DNA of 64,000 nucleotides. Source: Syncephalis fuscata (taxonomy: Eukaryota; Zoopagomycota; Zoopagomycetes; Zoopagales; Piptocephalidaceae). Shown piece after piece: positions 1-11,743 of the stretch. The position numbers were made by a program, and so were the translations under genes. Position 1 is the first letter of the stretch. The number at the start of each line of letters is the position of its first letter. The DNA lies in assembly GCA_025786725.1 (NCBI GenBank), contig JAHLTZ010000028.1:124001-188000 (forward strand), written 5' to 3'. Under the pieces are notes generated by a model. The model searched no databases and had not been told where the DNA came from. It saw only the letters and a list, made by a program, of their open reading frames with translations.

Positions 1-1511
1 AAAATTTGTGACAAAAAGCTGTTGTTATTTGAATTAAAGGGACAAAATTTGAAATTGAGTAGCTGTTTAAAGTAAAGAAACGAAAGTTGAAAGTAGAATT
101 ATAGCAATATTTAAATTGAAATAAATAAATAAATTAGTTACAGTTGCTTTGTTTGTGAACTAACAGCAATAGAAACAAAGCAGATGTATGGCCTTTGCTA
201 TAATACCTTTGTTTATTAATTAACAACAAACAGAACAAAGCAAAGTGCACAAAGAAACAATGCAGGTTATTCTTGACATTATTGCAACCTTTGAACAATG
301 ACATTACAAAGCTCCAGTATCACAGATACTAAATAAATGAATTCAAAAATTGATATCTTCAGTTTTTTAAACAATTGCAGTGATGTAGTACGTGTGTTTA
401 ATTCTGCACAATATACAGTATCAATTGCTGACAATTGTTATCTTCAGTATTATTATTTTATTTACAAATATGAAGAGACGCAGAGTAATATGCTGATAAG
501 CTAGTATTTGCATTATACTGATAGAGCAGTAGATACAAGTCAACATGGCATAAATGACGTATTTATATAACATTCGAGTACTAGAATGTTCCCCTGAGTC
601 ACTTTCAAGGTGCGGCGTATGCTGTTAGCTGATGTGGCCACATTTAATAATAAGCTAAATATGAACAACGATTACCTAAATACATAGTACTTTACCAATA
701 CTAAAAAATACTAACAAATGTTTTTAATAGTCACTCAAGCATTGGTGTTAGGCAGTAAGTGTATCCGGATTGCATTTGTTATTATGTGCCATTATTTGTG
801 CATATAATTCACAATGCCAATTATTGCCTTCGTCGGCACAAGTACTAGCTGTGGTAGTATACACTGTTGTTGATGCTATTAATTGACATAATTTTTCTAA
901 ATGGAAAGAAATATATACCTATTTGATTTTATTCAGCCAAGTGTTGATTGATATTGCTATAGTATGTTTTCTAATGTATTAGGAAAATAAAGTGGACATG
1001 TTACTATTATCACTATCCTGTACACATACATGCTTTATTAGTCTACAAATTTTGTATCGCACATTCTTTTATTATATATCATTTTATCATATAATGACCA
1101 TATTCTGTTGGTATTTTTGTATTTTTGGCGCTAGCTTAACTCGTTACAAGCTTCAATTAATTACATTTACTTAATTGTATACACCATAGCTTTATTACCA
1201 TTATTTATGTACTATTTTTGTTTGCTCATTTTATACTACTATACATTACATTAGCTACGCCTTATTTATAAGTCTATTTTTTATTGCTAATAATGTTTTA
1301 TTACAGATTTTGGCTATATACAGACACAAAATAAAGTTTATTTTACATAATAAATCTTATAAATTACATATAAACTATGGTAATTTATTGAGTTTGCAAA
1401 ACAGCATATCCATTTTATTAAAATTAAAAAATTACACCATTTGCTAATTTTATAGACTGAAGGTAGGAGTTTTATTGGGATAAAAGCTAAGTGTAATCAA
1501 AGGTAAGAAAA
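1..1511. other. Gene-free AT-rich stretch
   Basis: I see no credible coding region, RNA gene or mobile element in this left-edge stretch. Short open frames are present, but their composition is low in complexity and matches no family I recognise. It presumably holds the downstream region of the first chitin deacetylase, which ends here on the minus strand. Confidence 0.6.
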
Positions 1512-2558
1512 TCATAAAATAAAACGAGCCAGTAGTGTTAAACTAGTCAATAGTAAACAGGACTGTATAGCGGCCGTTTGAGTATTTGCGCCAGTGTTGC
1601 TCGCTGCTTTTGTATCATTCGCAGCTGAAATGCCAATAGTGTCGTTAGTTGTGCTATTATTAACGTCTTTCTTAAGGATCTCGCCGTTGGGATTGATTGT
1701 AGATTCTATGGCTGTATTACGATAAAGCGGCTTTGGATAGCCAAGACAATCGGCGACACTCGTAAACTTTAGACCTTTTGCTTTTATTGCTTTGATGATG
1801 GCCGGCACCATGTTTACAGAAAACAAGTGTATATCGTGTTGTAGCACAATAAAGCTTGAATTGATCGTTCCGCCAGCAATGCTTTTGACCACATTGTCGA
1901 AGGCCATATGTTGCAAAGACGAATTATCCCCATATCTCCAGTCTAGTTAAAACAGCTAGTTAACAAACCGAGCTAATGAAGCAGAAATATGTCCTACCAT
2001 TGCTATCGACATCCCAGTTTACAATAGCATAGTCCATATCATTAAGCACTTTGGAGGTGTTCTTGCTTAGTTCACCATATGGAGGTCTAAGTTTCATTTG
2101 GCATGTTTACGGTTAGTAGCTCTTGCTTTGCTTGATGCATTGCTTGATAACACTTACCGAATATAATATGGCGCAGAGCCAATAACTCCCTTGATCAAGG
2201 CTTCGCTTTTCTCTACATCTTTGCGCAAGCTTTCATCCGAGAGTTCCGGTAAATGGTGATGCGCCATTGTGTGAGATGCAATCTGGTGACCTTTATCGAA
2301 TGCTTGCTTTGTGTAATTCTTGATATCAGGATTTTCAAGCTGTTTTCCAAGCACGAAAAATGTTGCGGTTACATTTTCTCGCTCGAGGTCCTTAAGTAAT
2401 ATGGGCGTGTATGGGGATGGACCGTCATCAAACGTTAGTGCCACATAGCCAGCCTTTTTGCATGTTTTAAATGGCTCCACAGCGGCGTTTTGACCAAAGA
2501 CACTGCTTGTGACAGTTGCCAGCGCGACAAAGACGTAAGAAAGCGTTAACAGTAACAT
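1512..2558 (-). CDS. GPI-anchored chitin deacetylase (CDA1)
   Basis: A polysaccharide deacetylase of the NodB/CE4 family that removes acetyl groups from chitin at the cell surface, giving chitosan. The model is complement(join(1512..1942,1998..2086,2158..2558)), 306 residues, with GT-AG introns and frame kept throughout. Residues 1-22 form a signal peptide. TFDDGP (about 42-47) carries the metal-binding Asp, and SHTMAH supplies the two zinc histidines (H96, H100). RPPYGE, DWRYG and the LQHDI histidine motif follow in the order usual for CE4 enzymes. The C-terminus is Asn/Thr/Ser-rich and ends in a hydrophobic tail (LLLTSLTLLARFIL), typical of a GPI-attachment signal, so the enzyme is probably tethered to the plasma membrane or wall. 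It lies just downstream of CDA2 on the same strand and is clearly its paralogue. No frame break was found. Confidence 0.9.
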
Positions 2559-2792
2559 GAGAAAGATATGAGATGTTAGCGCTATAGCGTGTCAAGTATT
2601 AGCTAATTGTTGGTATAGGTATGGTAAACTTACGGTAAAGATGGTAGGTGTAGATTGAAATATAAAGATGCTATGCGAATGCTAAAGTTTATGCTTATTG
2701 CTGAAAATGCTTTAAAACTCCTATTCAAATACAATGGAAAAGAATGCGATTACCAAATAAGAGCAATGTCTGTTCTAACTATAGACGCCTTT

Positions 2793-2800
2793 TTATATAA
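2793..2800 (-). promoter_or_regulatory. TATA-like element upstream of CDA1
   Basis: The sequence TTATATAA lies about 240 bp upstream of the CDA1 start codon in the interval between CDA1 and CDA2. It is symmetric, so strand is assigned only from the gene it precedes. This is a weak prediction in AT-rich DNA. Confidence 0.3.
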
Positions 2801-3158
2801 CGCCTGGGCTTATTTTCTATGGAAAACACATTAGCCGGATTCTAGAATGCTAACAATGAAGTTCCCATTGTGCAAAATGGACCTAAGTATAGTATTACTA
2901 CAAAACAGTAGATGGTTCATGACTGTTTTGCGAGGTTATCAAGGCCATAAAAAACCAGCTACTTAACTAAGCCATTGTTAATTAGTCCGCAAATGGGAAT
3001 AACAACGAAGTTCACAAGTTAAATTTATCACAGTATTCGTGTGCCGCTGTGACATATTTAAATTTCTTTATTTGTTGACTGGATAAACTTGTTGCTCAAC
3101 ACGAACTATTTTTGTTACTATACGTCCATTCGTGAATAACAATCATAAAAATAAAATA

Positions 3159-4189
3159 TCACAACTGGTAAGATAATATACCAATGGAAATTAGAAGAAG
3201 CTGTATCGATGGCTTCAATAAAGTGGCATCAGATTTAACACTTTGTGCTTTTGTGTCTGCACTCTTTGTAACTACAGAAGATGCTTCATTATCTTTTGAG
3301 CCTTCCTTTGAAGGGTCTTGTGCTACGGAATTCATGAGCTCACGGTAAAGAGGAACTGGATAGCCTGTACATTCACCAACGGTAGCAAAGCCCAATCCTT
3401 TGTTGCGAATAAAGCTAATGATTTCAGGCACTAAATCCACCGAATATGACTTGATATCGTGCTGTAGTACAAGATAATTTGATTGTGAAGTTGCCTTTTC
3501 CATGCTTTTTTGAATGTCGTAAAACAGTTGGCGATGCTGTGACGCTTGAGCTTCGTATCTCCAATCTAATGTCAAATCTAAGTACCAAATATTTACGTAG
3601 TAATACATCAATAAGTCTTACCATTACTGTCCAAATCCCAAATAACCACAGCATAGCCCATTTGTCGTAATAGCTGCATGTCGCCATCATTGATTTCTCC
3701 GTAAGGTGGGCGCATGTAACGAGGTGTATACCCAATTTCATTTCGAATGGCCGTTTCGGTGCGCGACATTTCATCACGCACTTTATCTATGGACAATTCT
3801 GGCAAGTGTGGATGGCTAAATGTATGTGAAGCAATTTGATGTCCCTCATCAAAGGCCCTTTTTACTAAGCCTTTGAATTGAGGATTTGATGTGTTTTCAC
3901 CAAGAACAAAGAACGTAGCCTTTATTTTCTCCTTGGCCAAAATGTCAAGTAGATTTGCGGTACTAGGACCAGGTCCGTCATCGAAGGTGAGCGCAACTAC
4001 ACCCGGCTTTGTACACGCTTTGATCGTTACAGCGGGTGCTGGTACAAGTGTATCTGGTTCTTTTACAGCTGGTGCTGGAGTTGACAATTGCCCGTTCGAC
4101 GGTTGCCCTCCAGCCGTAGACTGAGCATGCGCGGTCCACGCGACTAACGCAGCCATTAAAATAGTTTTAAAAACTGAAAAAACGTGCAT
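3159..4189 (-). CDS. GPI-anchored chitin deacetylase (CDA2)
   Basis: Second CE4 chitin deacetylase, in tandem with CDA1 and built the same way. The model is complement(join(3159..3565,3622..4189)), 324 residues, with one intron placed just before the DWRY motif, the same position as the last CDA1 intron. An in-frame ATG 14 codons upstream (4231) exists, but starting at 4189 gives a normal signal peptide (MHVFSVFKTILMAALVAWTAHAQS). A Pro/Ala-rich linker precedes the catalytic domain, which has TFDDGP, SHTFSH, RPPYGE, DWRYE and LQHDI. The C-terminal tail is Ser/Lys-rich and then hydrophobic (LLLISIGILSYQL), consistent with a GPI anchor. The likely role is deacetylation of nascent chitin at the wall. 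The reading frame is intact. Confidence 0.9.
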
Positions 4190-4374
4190 AATTATCGTTT
4201 GATTTTGATGAGTTTTAAGTATTTGTGCCACAACAGTCCTTGCTATTAGTATTATATCCTAATAATAGAGTTGTCAATTAACACTTTATGCAAAATTATA
4301 TTTGAGGAAAGAAGAATTATTATTATGTAGCTGATGTTTGGTTGATAGCTGTACTGTTAAGCGCTAATGTCAAT

Positions 4375-4384
4375 GTATTTAAAT
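4375..4384 (-). promoter_or_regulatory. TATA-like element upstream of CDA2
   Basis: TATTTAAATA lies about 190 bp upstream of the chosen CDA2 start. It is palindromic and could serve either direction. It falls in the divergent interval between CDA2 (-) and the sulfurtransferase (+). Weak evidence only. Confidence 0.25.
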
Positions 4385-5043
4385 ATGTTGTACTAGTCCT
4401 CAGTGTTTGAAAAGTACTCCTAAATCTTTAGTACTCAGTCATACTCTCTTGTAGATGCCTTAGTTACGTGAAAGGGCAAACAAGGATTGTACACATTGCC
4501 TGCGGCAATAGTTTGCCAAGATTATAATGGACTATGCGTGTTATGACGCAGTTGGCATAATGCTTTACAGCCCTATGTTATTAGTCATTTTAAAACACAA
4601 CTCTGCTTATATTGGTATTTGTTTGCACATCTATTCAACGCACAATGCTACAAGAACAAATAAACACATTAACATAAAGAACTATATAGAAATTCATTGT
4701 ATTCATTGTGTGAAGCACTCTATTTTAGAAAATCGCCACTGAAAACTGTAATACACCCTTCAAGGAGTGTGTAAGACGATGCAAAATGTCGCTGTTGCAC
4801 AACATTCTAGATTCAGCAGAACGAATTAAAAGCAACTATACTAAAAGCACTTGGCCTTTAGTTTTTCTATTTTCGTATCTACATAAGCTCTCTTTTTATC
4901 ATGTTTCGTTCAGTATCGCAAAACTTGTTCAGTCAGCGCGTACACACCTATTTCGTCAGGTTTACTGCTTTAGCTCTTTGAAATTGACAGCAACAACAGC
5001 AACAACAACAGTATTCATTCCAACAAGTATAATTACTCGAAAC

Positions 5044-6469
5044 ATGAGCAATATTATCAACCGTGAAAAACGTATGTACAGTATAATAGCGTGAAGCTAG
5101 AACAGCAATTATTTATGTTTATAATATTAATGCCATCTTTAGAAAGTCCTGTTTGTTCGCTTGATTGGTTGCGCGAACGGATGAGCAACCCGGAAACTGC
5201 ACAGGCAACGGTTATTCTAGATGGGTCATGGCACATGCCGCGGGAAAAACGAAACGCCGATGAAGAATTTCTTGCTGGACATATTCCTGTAAATTCATCC
5301 CTTGAAAACGACGAATCATTAGTAACTATGTGTTATTCAGGGAGCACTGCGATTTAATATCGATAAGATTGCCGACCATTCAACCTCTTTGCCACATATG
5401 CTACCTTCAACGCTGCTATTTTCGGAAAGTATAGGTGTGATGGCTTATGTTTTAGAAAAGCCGATTTATTAACTATGGGTTGTACAGGCACACTGGGTAT
5501 AGGTAATGAGGATCATGTTGTTGTATACGATGACAGCGCTGTTTACTCCGCATTTCGCGTCTATTGGATGTTTAAGGTGTGTATTTGCGTGTATTTGCGT
5601 GTGTATATGTATGAAGAATAGGCCCCTGTGTTTAATGGTAAACATAGAGAAAAGGCCTAATGACCTATAGTTGCTCATTAGTAATGACGATTTTAATAAT
5701 AATACTGCCATTGTTTTGATATCAATTACGGTATAGATTTTTGGCCATAGCCGCATATCTGTGCTTGATGGGGGCCTGAATGCTTGGCGTCAAGCTCAAC
5801 TTCCGTTAGCACATGGTCTAGAACATTTGCCGACAAAAAAGGTAGACTTGCAAACTGGTTGTAAACCAGCGCAAATTAACGTCTTGTTTCACGCCAGCAA
5901 TTTAGCGCGCATCTGCACCCGGAACTGTTAGTGGTCTATGATCAACTACAGAAACACATTGAAAAACAGTCGGACAGTCTGGCCCCTCAGATTGTTGATG
6001 CTCGTGGTTCACCAAGGTATGAGGACCCAACAGTAGTACAGATGTGGCCAGTTAACTATTTTTAACATAGATTTACTGGCAAAGAGCCGGAGCCACGCCC
6101 AGAGCTTTCAAGTGGCCACATGCCGGGTGCATTTAATGTATCGTACAAAGCGGTCGTCGACGATGAGTCACACTCGCTGAGGACGGCCCAGGAAATTTGT
6201 GAACTGTTTGAAAAGCAAGGCGTACAACTTGACAAGCATATTATTACATCTTGTGGTAAGGAGCAACCGAGAGAAATACTATTTAATAGCAAAAAGACCA
6301 ACTGCTGAAATACTGTGTTACAGGAAGTGGTGTAACTGCTTGCGTTTTATATGCGGCACTGGAGAAGGCAGGAGTTCATCAGGTTGCTGTCTACGATGGA
6401 TCATGGTCCGAGTATGCGTCACGTCCAGAAAGTAAGATCGTAAAGGACACAGCCGATGCAGGCAACTAG
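5044..6469 (+). CDS. 3-mercaptopyruvate/thiosulfate sulfurtransferase
   Basis: A two-rhodanese-domain enzyme that moves sulfur from 3-mercaptopyruvate (or thiosulfate) to an acceptor in cysteine catabolism. I resolve eight exons: join(5044..5071,5143..5288,5341..5434,5488..5576,5737..5841,5898..6016,6071..6255,6324..6469), giving 303 residues, the usual family size, with no frame break. The inactive N-terminal rhodanese domain shows GHIPGA and VYWMFK followed by FGHSRISVLDGG. The catalytic domain has VDARG, SGHMPGA and the active-site loop SCGSGVTAC, split by the last intron and carrying the persulfide cysteine. It ends with VAVYDGSWSEY. The start used is the first ATG in frame with conserved sequence. 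Upstream ATGs at 4786 and 4902 could add a mitochondrial presequence, the latter only with an unusual intron, so the N-terminus is uncertain. Confidence 0.9.
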
Positions 6470-7764
6470 CTATGATCAACTTACACAAATCCTATTGTAA
6501 ATAAAGCACAGCTGTCTATTGCCTGCTTTCAGCACAATTAAAATCAGATTACTAGATTATAAATCCATTATAATTGTAAATTATTATTAAATTTGCCATT
6601 CTGTTGCATGTTATTTGTGTATCTCGATATTGCTACTATTTAACATTTACTAAACATGCGCAAGCACTTCACGTAATATATAAGCATAACCATCTAATTT
6701 GCACACTAAGTGATAATCTTAGTTATTTATAGCTATATTTACTTATTCATCACATCTGCACTTTTTAGTTTTCAAGGGCTTTATGACGGATATACCATTA
6801 TTGTAAATGATATAGCCTATAACGGCGTTAAAATAATTTAAAAAACAGTTATTTATTAAATATCGTCATAATAATGGTATTATCACATGGACATTGCAAC
6901 AATCATGGTTTCGAGATAACTTTGAGGCTGTAGCAATTTAATCTGGGTACTAAGAAGCCCAGATGTATCTACACAAGACAATTTTACATTGATCATAACT
7001 GTTGCAAATTTTATTCCAACATTATTACAGAGCGATTGGTCAATAAATAGATTGTTCTATATGTCGGATACAATTTTGATTGCATCTAAAAACTATCTTA
7101 TTGTCTTTAATTTGTAAATAATGCAACACCGCCACTAAATGACATTTTTGCTGATAGTGTTGGCATTTAATACGTCATTGATTGCATACAATATTTTCCC
7201 TTGCATTTGTTGCTACATTGCAACTGTGTTGTTATACAAAGAACACAGGCAAAATCACTTTATTTACTTTGTTCATGACAGAACATTACTATCAAATTAA
7301 CAAATCACAGGCTTGTGCATAAACGTTGTTTGATGACGCGTCACTTTTATGAAAATAGAACATTCCAGCTTTGTCAACTTTTGATAGCGCAACAAAGTTA
7401 CCATAAACACCTTTATTAGCTGGTGTGTATGTGTATTCCCAACAAGACATTGTCAATCTTTACGACTCTTAAGTATAAATAGCTATTCTATTCTCAAATA
7501 AATAAATAAAATTTTATTCAATATATACCAACAAAAGACGAATATATCTATATCAGGCAAAACAGTTCTAAATCCGGAAAAACTCGGTACTAGTTAAAAA
7601 GGAAAAGATAGATCGTGTTTTTTCTCTTTCTGCTTATCTTTCATTAGTACGTTCTATTTACTTACTTTGTTGGTTGCTTAGTAACATAAGCCGGCTTTTT
7701 GGATATCAATACCACTTTTGCTTCGTGTTGGGATATATTCCACTATTCTTGTTTATTGTTCAAT
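6470..7764. other. Intergenic, no gene seen
   Basis: AT-rich interval between the sulfurtransferase and spermidine synthase. It contains a short imperfect inverted repeat around 6785-6885 (a block reading roughly TACCATTATT on both arms) but no coding potential I can support. The last 200 bp presumably carry the spermidine synthase promoter. Confidence 0.55.
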
Positions 7765-8818
7765 ATGTCGCAACCAATTACCCATGAATGTATTGTCGAC
7801 GGCTGGTTCCGAGAAAAGTCGGTGCTTTGGCCAGGACAGGGTAAGTGATTGCGCAAATGGCTTGTGTGCTATTGAATAAACTACGAATCAGCAATACTAA
7901 TAATTGCATTATCGACCCTTTACTGCGATTAATAGCCATGGCCATCCAAGTGGAAGAGGTGCTTCACCACGAAAAATCCTTGTATCAAGATGTGCTAGTT
8001 TTCAAAAGCACCACCTACGGCACTGTGCTTGTATTGGATGGTGTGATTCAAGCAACTGAGCGTGATGAATTTGCCTATCAAGAAATGATTGCTCATTTGC
8101 CAATGATGAGCCATCCAAATCCACGCAAGGTCCTAGTAATTGGCGGTGGCGACGGCGGTGTGATCCGTGAGATTGTCAAGCACGATTGCGTAGAGGAGGT
8201 TGTGCTTTGCGACATCGACGAGGCAGTTATCCGTGTGTCCAAGCAGTATTTGCCCTCAATGGCTGTTGGATTCCAACATCCAAAGGTAACCGTTCATATC
8301 GGCGACGGATTCGAGTTTATGAAAAACAATCAAGAGGAATTTGATGTAATTATTACCGACTCTTCGGATCCAGTAGGCCCAGCTGAATCGCTTTTCCAGC
8401 GCCAATTCTATGAACTGATGAATGCCTCATTGCGCAATGGTGGCATCATTTCTACCCAAGGTAAGCATTCTAATTATTTAATAAACATTGCAAGCAGTAC
8501 CTCACTAACTATCTATTGCTGACCAGGCGAATGTATGTGGCTACATTTGAATTTGATCAAGGAAGTGCTTGACTTTTCGCGTACCATATACCCATCGGTA
8601 GCTTACGCCTATGCCTCTGTGCCCACCTATCCATCGGGCCAAATTGGCTTTATCATTGCCTCGAAGGATGCTTCGTTAAATTTGCGTACTCCTACCCGCG
8701 CTGGACCGCTGAACAAGAAGCCAAACTCTGCCGTTATTATAATGCACGTGTTCATGAAACAGCCTTTGTGTTGCCACAATTTGCTCATGCTGCTCTGTTG
8801 GACGATAAAACCAACTAA
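7765..8818 (+). CDS. SPE3: Spermidine synthase (apparent 1-nt frameshift near the 3' end)
   Basis: Transfers an aminopropyl group from decarboxylated S-adenosylmethionine to putrescine. Exons are 7765..7840, 7936..8460 and 8527..8818, all with GT-AG introns. The N-terminus has the GWFREKS and LWPGQ segment, then [15 protein letters not shown], the GGGDGG methyltransferase-like SAM loop, and [10 protein letters not shown] in the active-site region. The C-terminus (YPSGQIGF, then [10 protein letters not shown] and FVLPQFA) matches the family but lies in a different frame from position about 8702 onward. Adding one base near CCCGCGCTGGACC restores a Trp-containing junction and the stop at 8816-8818. 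Read as it stands, translation runs in the wrong frame to about 8912. I treat the break as a sequencing deletion. Function is secure. Confidence 0.92.
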
Positions 8819-9528
8819 GCCTCAATTACTAGCGAATACAACCGTCTTTATCCATTTGTTTACTGATTTAAATAGTGTTAATTTACGGTATGATAATTGT
8901 CATTGTGTTTAAATAGCTACTTTTTTGTGTTTATTCCATGATATTTAATAATATTTATTTTCTAATAATAAGCTTTACTTTTATAATATCATGTACCAAC
9001 TAACCACTACCCGTCATATGTCACTGCACTGCTACAATATATTAGACAATTTTGAAGAGTATAAATAATAGTGAAGCTATATTGTGTATATGACTTATTG
9101 ATAGAAGAAAGCAAGCTAAGACAAACTTTGCAACAAATATACTTGGCTATAATAAACAAAATTTACGATTACAGCATGACTATTAGAGCACATAATGTCA
9201 TAAAGTAAAATAAGGAAGCAAAAGAAAGACATGGATGGCAAAGTCGAAATTATAATGACTAATGTCACTCATCACTCAGTATCATCAACTACGCGAATAT
9301 TATTGAAATTGGCCATTGATGATTTTATTTTAATATATTTATGTTGCTTTTATATTCAAGTAAGCATAAAATAATTCATTGCTCTTTTGCAATAAAGAAT
9401 ATACAACATTTTCAACATATATATGCTATGTCTAATGTTCATTTTACGATAATAAAAACTATTTTGCATGCTATAGCTATATTTTAAATGCATTATTTAT
9501 TTTTATGCTGCAAAAAGGGAATGTGTGA
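8819..9528. other. Intergenic between convergent SPE3 and CDA3
   Basis: Very AT-rich interval between two convergent genes. Apart from candidate polyadenylation signals such as AATAAA-like runs I see no feature in it. Confidence 0.5.
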
Positions 9529-10359
9529 TTATGCACGATAGGCAGGAGCTCCAACGCATTCGTCCAAACGAACTATGCGCTTGTTATTTGCTCTCAAGAA
9601 TGCAACCACTTCTCTAACGAAACGGGCATTAGTACCTGGCTGTATATCGTGTGCCAAGCTGATGAAAGAGCTTGTAGGCGACTCGTTGAATTGCTCTTTG
9701 AATTCCCTTATCGATGCATTGGTATCATCTGGATGACGCCAGTCATTAGTGTCGATGCTCCAGTTAACGACGTAGTAGCCAAGCTTCTTCATTGTTTTTA
9801 GCATAGCTGGTGAGGTGTTACCGTAGGGTGGACGCATATATACTGGGCGTTTACCAATGGCGGCCTTAATCAGATTGTCAGCATTAACCATTTCTTTTGT
9901 GATTTGAGACTCGTTTAGCGTGGAAAGATCTGCGTGTGAATAGGTGTGCGAGCAGATCTGATGACCGCTATTGTAAGCGTATCTAAGCAAGTTCTTAGCT
10001 TCGTTTGTCCTAAGATCGGCTGCATTGACGCCGTTTACCATAAAGCTGCCTTTTACGCCAAGCTCGTTCAGCGTTTTGACAATTTCCTGGTTATTAATGC
10101 CGGGACCATCGTCAAAAGTAAGAGCTACCATATCTGGCCTGATGCATCGCTCGATAACTTCTCCAGGGACTGGTAGGACTGCTCTAGTAAATAGGTGGTG
10201 CGTCTGTGGCACGCCAGTATTAAAGTGCTCATTCTGGCTTAGCGGAATATCGGCCAAATAAGCGGCATTGGCTTGGAGTGGGTTTTCAGCGGCAATCATT
10301 AAAAAAACGGCTGGCAGGAAAATGCCACAGGTTGCAGATAAAGTAGAGAAAAACCTCAT
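9529..10359 (-). CDS. Secreted chitin deacetylase without GPI signal (CDA3)
   Basis: An intronless CE4 deacetylase of 276 residues. The N-terminus is a signal peptide (hydrophobic core FLPAVFLMIAA). The catalytic motifs are TFDDGP (81-86), SHTYSH with zinc histidines H138 and H142, RPPYGN, a DWRHP version of motif 4, and LAHDI for motif 5. The protein ends at ECVGAPAYRA, directly after the domain, with no Ser/Thr-rich stalk or hydrophobic tail. It is therefore probably secreted freely, unlike CDA1 and CDA2. It lacks introns and differs in motif context, so it is a more distant paralogue than the tandem pair. The frame is intact. Confidence 0.88.
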   Translation of the reverse strand: MRFFSTLSATCGIFLPAVFLMIAAENPLQANAAYLADIPLSQNEHFNTGVPQTHHLFTRAVLPVPGEVIERCIRPDMVALTFDDGPGINNQEIVKTLNELGVKGSFMVNGVNAADLRTNEAKNLLRYAYNSGHQICSHTYSHADLSTLNESQITKEMVNADNLIKAAIGKRPVYMRPPYGNTSPAMLKTMKKLGYYVVNWSIDTNDWRHPDDTNASIREFKEQFNESPTSSFISLAHDIQPGTNARFVREVVAFLRANNKRIVRLDECVGAPAYRA

Positions 10360-10600
10360 GATAGATGTTGTTATTATGACAAATTAAATAGCTGGATAGC
10401 AAGGATTTTGAAAAAAAACGTAATAAATTTGTGAATAGTTTGAACGGTTGATAGAAATTATGTGGACGTTGCAATAATAGTGCGACTATTTGTTACTGGC
10501 AAGTCTTAAGGCGTTGACTGAAGATAAAGAAAAATTGCTAGGAAAATTAAGAGCGTAAAATGTGCGTGCTGTAATCAAAGTTATCGTGTAAATGTGCCGC

Positions 10601-10608
10601 TATAAATA
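10601..10608 (-). promoter_or_regulatory. TATA-like element upstream of CDA3
   Basis: TATAAATA on the plus strand (TATTTATA on the coding strand) is found about 245 bp upstream of the CDA3 start. It is the only clear TATA-like string in the less AT-rich part of that upstream region. Weak evidence. Confidence 0.25.
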
Positions 10609-10914
10609 CTCGTTAAGTGAATAGTAGTCTATAGTTATTTCGATGCTAAGATGTTCATTTCTATGATTGGAAGAAGTAATTGTTAGGCAACAATGTCCTA
10701 AAAAGGTAACACTATACTCAAGAAATTACCTCTTGTGATAATGTTTCACATTCAAAAATACCGGATTTGAATTATGAACTGGCAGTGCTATCAGCCAATG
10801 CTGCCTTGTCTTGTTTTCTCGGTAGTACAATTGACTAAAGATGAATTTTAATATCAAAAGCTTCCGCCTCCTCCTATTTGCCAGAAACCAGAATGTTTGA
10901 TTAATGCTTAAGGG

Positions 10915-11356
10915 CCCTTTACAAACTAGACCTTCGGCCTAACTTACTTCAAACAAAAGTTCTATTTACACCAAATATGGAGAATTTATTAAACGTCAAC
11001 AGGCGATTGTACTATTATTTGTCAAAAACGCTACTGTAAAGCCAAGACATTGTACAAATTTGGCGCAAAAGGACTTGGAGCTCAAAGATGAACACATACA
11101 ATCATCACGATTGCTATCATTTATTTAGCTTGATCCCATTTACAAACTACACCTTTGGCCTAGCTTACTTCAAACAGAAATTCTATTAACGCCAAATATG
11201 GATAATTTATTAAACATCAACAGACGATTGTACTATTATTTGTCAAAAACGCTACTGTAAAGTCAAGATATTGTACAAATCTGGCACAAAAGGACTTGGA
11301 ACTCAAATATGAACACATAAAATTATTATGATTGTTACCATTTATCCAAATTAACG
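10915..11356 (+). repeat. Tandem duplication of a 221-bp non-coding unit
   Basis: Two copies, about 10915-11135 and 11136-11356, repeat with a constant offset of 221 bp (for example ACAAACTA at 10921 and 11142, CGATTGTA at 11004 and 11225). The copies differ at roughly one position in ten, so this is an old duplication rather than an assembly stutter. I find no coding frame shared by the copies and no terminal repeats suggesting a transposon. It lies in the 1.4-kb interval between CDA3 and ZPR1, whose remaining sequence I cannot explain. Confidence 0.8.
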
Positions 11357-11743
11357 CAAGTATATTGTTTACTTATAGCAGCAATTACTATTTCATAAAT
11401 ATTTATTTTGTAAAAGACTAATAAATAACAAATAAAAAGTTCTATTATTGGTTATTAATAAAACTGTAGCCATTTGTAAATCATTAAAAGTGTAATTTAT
11501 TGTAACGATCGACTACTTTTGTAAAAAAGTCTAATAAGGAATGATAAATTCAAATTCAAATGTTTAATGTTTCGAATGAAAGAAAAAAGAAAAAAAGCAA
11601 ATCAAGTAATTTTGATTGCACCATCATCATTATCGTCATCGTCATCATCGTTATTATTAGCTTTGTTCTATTCTTGTTTTTATCGACTTTACTGTTGCTA
11701 CTGCTTAACGTAACACTGCTACCATTCCGGATAAGCAAACACA

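Noticed and set aside
8535-8912. Longer reading frame at the end of spermidine synthase
   Set aside because: Beyond about 8702 its translation has no similarity to the family, whereas the neighbouring frame carries [10 protein letters not shown] and LPQFA up to the stop at 8818.
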